Below, in pieces: positions 4,670 through 5,132 of a stretch of DNA of 5,132 nucleotides; the first letter of the stretch is position 1; every line of letters begins with the position of its first letter. The stretch lies in the NCBI GenBank assembly GCA_910583615.1, contig CAJTXP010000091.1, positions 1 through 5,132 on the forward strand, in the 5' to 3' direction. This DNA is from an uncultured Lachnospiraceae bacterium (GTDB taxonomy: Bacteria > Bacillota > Clostridia > Lachnospirales > Lachnospiraceae). A program made the position numbers and the translations under genes. The notes under the pieces are model-generated. The model was given only the letters and a program-made list of their open reading frames with translations. It was not told where the DNA came from and did no database searches.

Positions 4670-4698
4670 AGCCGCACCTCCTGTTCTACAAAAGGGTT

Positions 4699-4725
4699 TG
4701 CGGCTGGTCTCAGCCGCCAGCCGCA
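4699..4725 (-). other. Stem-loop between DUF4366 and the 45-aa gene
   Basis: Two 9-bp arms, TGCGGCTGG (4699-4707) and CCAGCCGCA (4717-4725) on the + strand, flank a 9-nt loop. Read on the transcribed minus strand, the hairpin is followed by AAACCCTTTTG, with only four T residues after a gap. It is therefore a poor intrinsic terminator. It more likely acts as an attenuating, stabilising or processing hairpin between operon genes. Confidence 0.5.
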
Positions 4726-4755
4726 GACTGTTCCATCAGATACAGATGGCTCCGC

Positions 4756-5132
4756 TTAGACCGGCTCATCGTCCGACCCGTCAAAGCCATCCTCGTCCTC
4801 ATCGTCAAGCCCAATGTCCTCCGGGAGGCCGTAGTCCTCGTCATCCTCCGAATAGTCGGCGTCCGGGTCCGGCTTGGCCTGTTCCTTCTTCCCGCCGCCC
4901 TTGGAGAACTTCGTATAGGCGAAGAAGCCGCCTCCGCCCAGCAGTGCCAGCACAAGGAGCAGGGCGGGCAGGGGGTTAGCCTTGGGCGCGGGCTTTTCCT
5001 CATCCGGCTTGTCCTCGTTGTCCTCCGGCTTCTGGGTCTCGGCGGGCGGCTGGATCTCCGTCTCCGGCTTGGTGTATTTCGCCGCCGTGTCCTCGTCCAT
5101 CAGGGCCAGCAGGTCCGCCTCGTCCACCAGGT
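4756..5132 (-). CDS. DUF4366 (CD1107-type) conjugative-element membrane protein, C-terminal fragment
   Basis: The frame is open to the window edge and ends at TAA (4758-4756), leaving about 125 residues of the C-terminus. The visible order is LVDEADLLALMDED (in the family this follows an extracellular domain), then a Pro/Glu-rich linker with PPAETQKPEDNEDKPDEEKP (28-47 counted from the valine at 5127), a single transmembrane helix (about residues 52-71, bases 4915-4974) ending in GGGGFFAYTKF, a short basic stretch (KGGGKK) and a long Asp/Glu-rich tail. Positive residues just after the helix suggest a cytoplasmic C-terminus. These features match the DUF4366/CD1107 family, found in Tn-type conjugative elements of clostridia near NlpC/P60, DUF4315 and TraG-like genes. 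The family is thought to belong to the mating-channel module, but its role is unproven. GTG 5127 is internal, not a start. Confidence 0.85.
   Translation of the reverse strand, partial: LVDEADLLALMDEDTAAKYTKPETEIQPPAETQKPEDNEDKPDEEKPAPKANPLPALLLVLALLGGGGFFAYTKFSKGGGKKEQAKPDPDADYSEDDEDYGLPEDIGLDDEDEDGFDGSDDEPV

Noticed and set aside
4599..5003. Arg/Pro/Ser-rich ORFs opposite or out of frame with DUF4366
   Set aside because: Low-complexity composition typical of shadow frames over GC-rich acidic and proline-rich coding sequence.

Overview
The window looks like a mosaic chromosome segment from a gut-type low-to-mid GC Firmicute, most likely a Lachnospiraceae-like clostridium. This is an inference from several signs: strong AGGAGG-type ribosome binding sites, a yjdF (DUF2992) gene behind a structured leader, a clostridial SufBD/HEAT-like small protein, prophage tail genes of a kind I associate with Clostridiales, and a DUF4366 (CD1107-type) conjugative-element gene.

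The window has three blocks. Block 1 is a prophage tail module on the + strand, seen as the 3' end of one gene (1-270) and the 5' part of another (from 3030). Block 2 (271-3029) lies between these tail genes and appears to be inserted cargo. It holds five small + strand genes: a GNAT acetyltransferase, a SufBD/HEAT-like protein, YjdF with its probable riboswitch, a 65-residue orphan, and a YdeI/OmpD-associated-like protein. Block 3 (about 3525 to 5132) is a GC-rich minus-strand operon from an integrative conjugative element. In transcription order it holds the DUF4366 C-terminus, a 45-aa membrane peptide, a 158-aa basic protein, and a HExxH metallopeptidase-like gene.

Blocks 1 and 3 meet head-on near 3525. 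Both the tail gene and the peptidase-like gene are cut there, with no transposon end or att site visible. The tail frame runs on through the antisense of the conjugative-element gene to 4001, giving a chimeric ORF. The peptidase-like gene also has an in-frame amber at codon 7. This is either a real deletion or recombination scar or an assembly chimera.

The cargo genes look individually acquired, since base composition shifts from gene to gene and the GNAT is clearly AT-rich. A near-identical 26-bp element ending in TATAAT recurs before the GNAT and before the 65-aa gene. A variant precedes the yjdF leader, and a decayed look-alike sits just before the downstream tail gene. This suggests a modular, cassette-like 'moron' array whose genes carry their own promoters inside the phage tail operon. 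In the yjdF leader a 7-nt CCCTCCT exactly complements the gene's Shine-Dalgarno sequence, which points to translational control. I saw no tRNA, rRNA, CRISPR array, complete insertion sequence or convincing intrinsic terminator.
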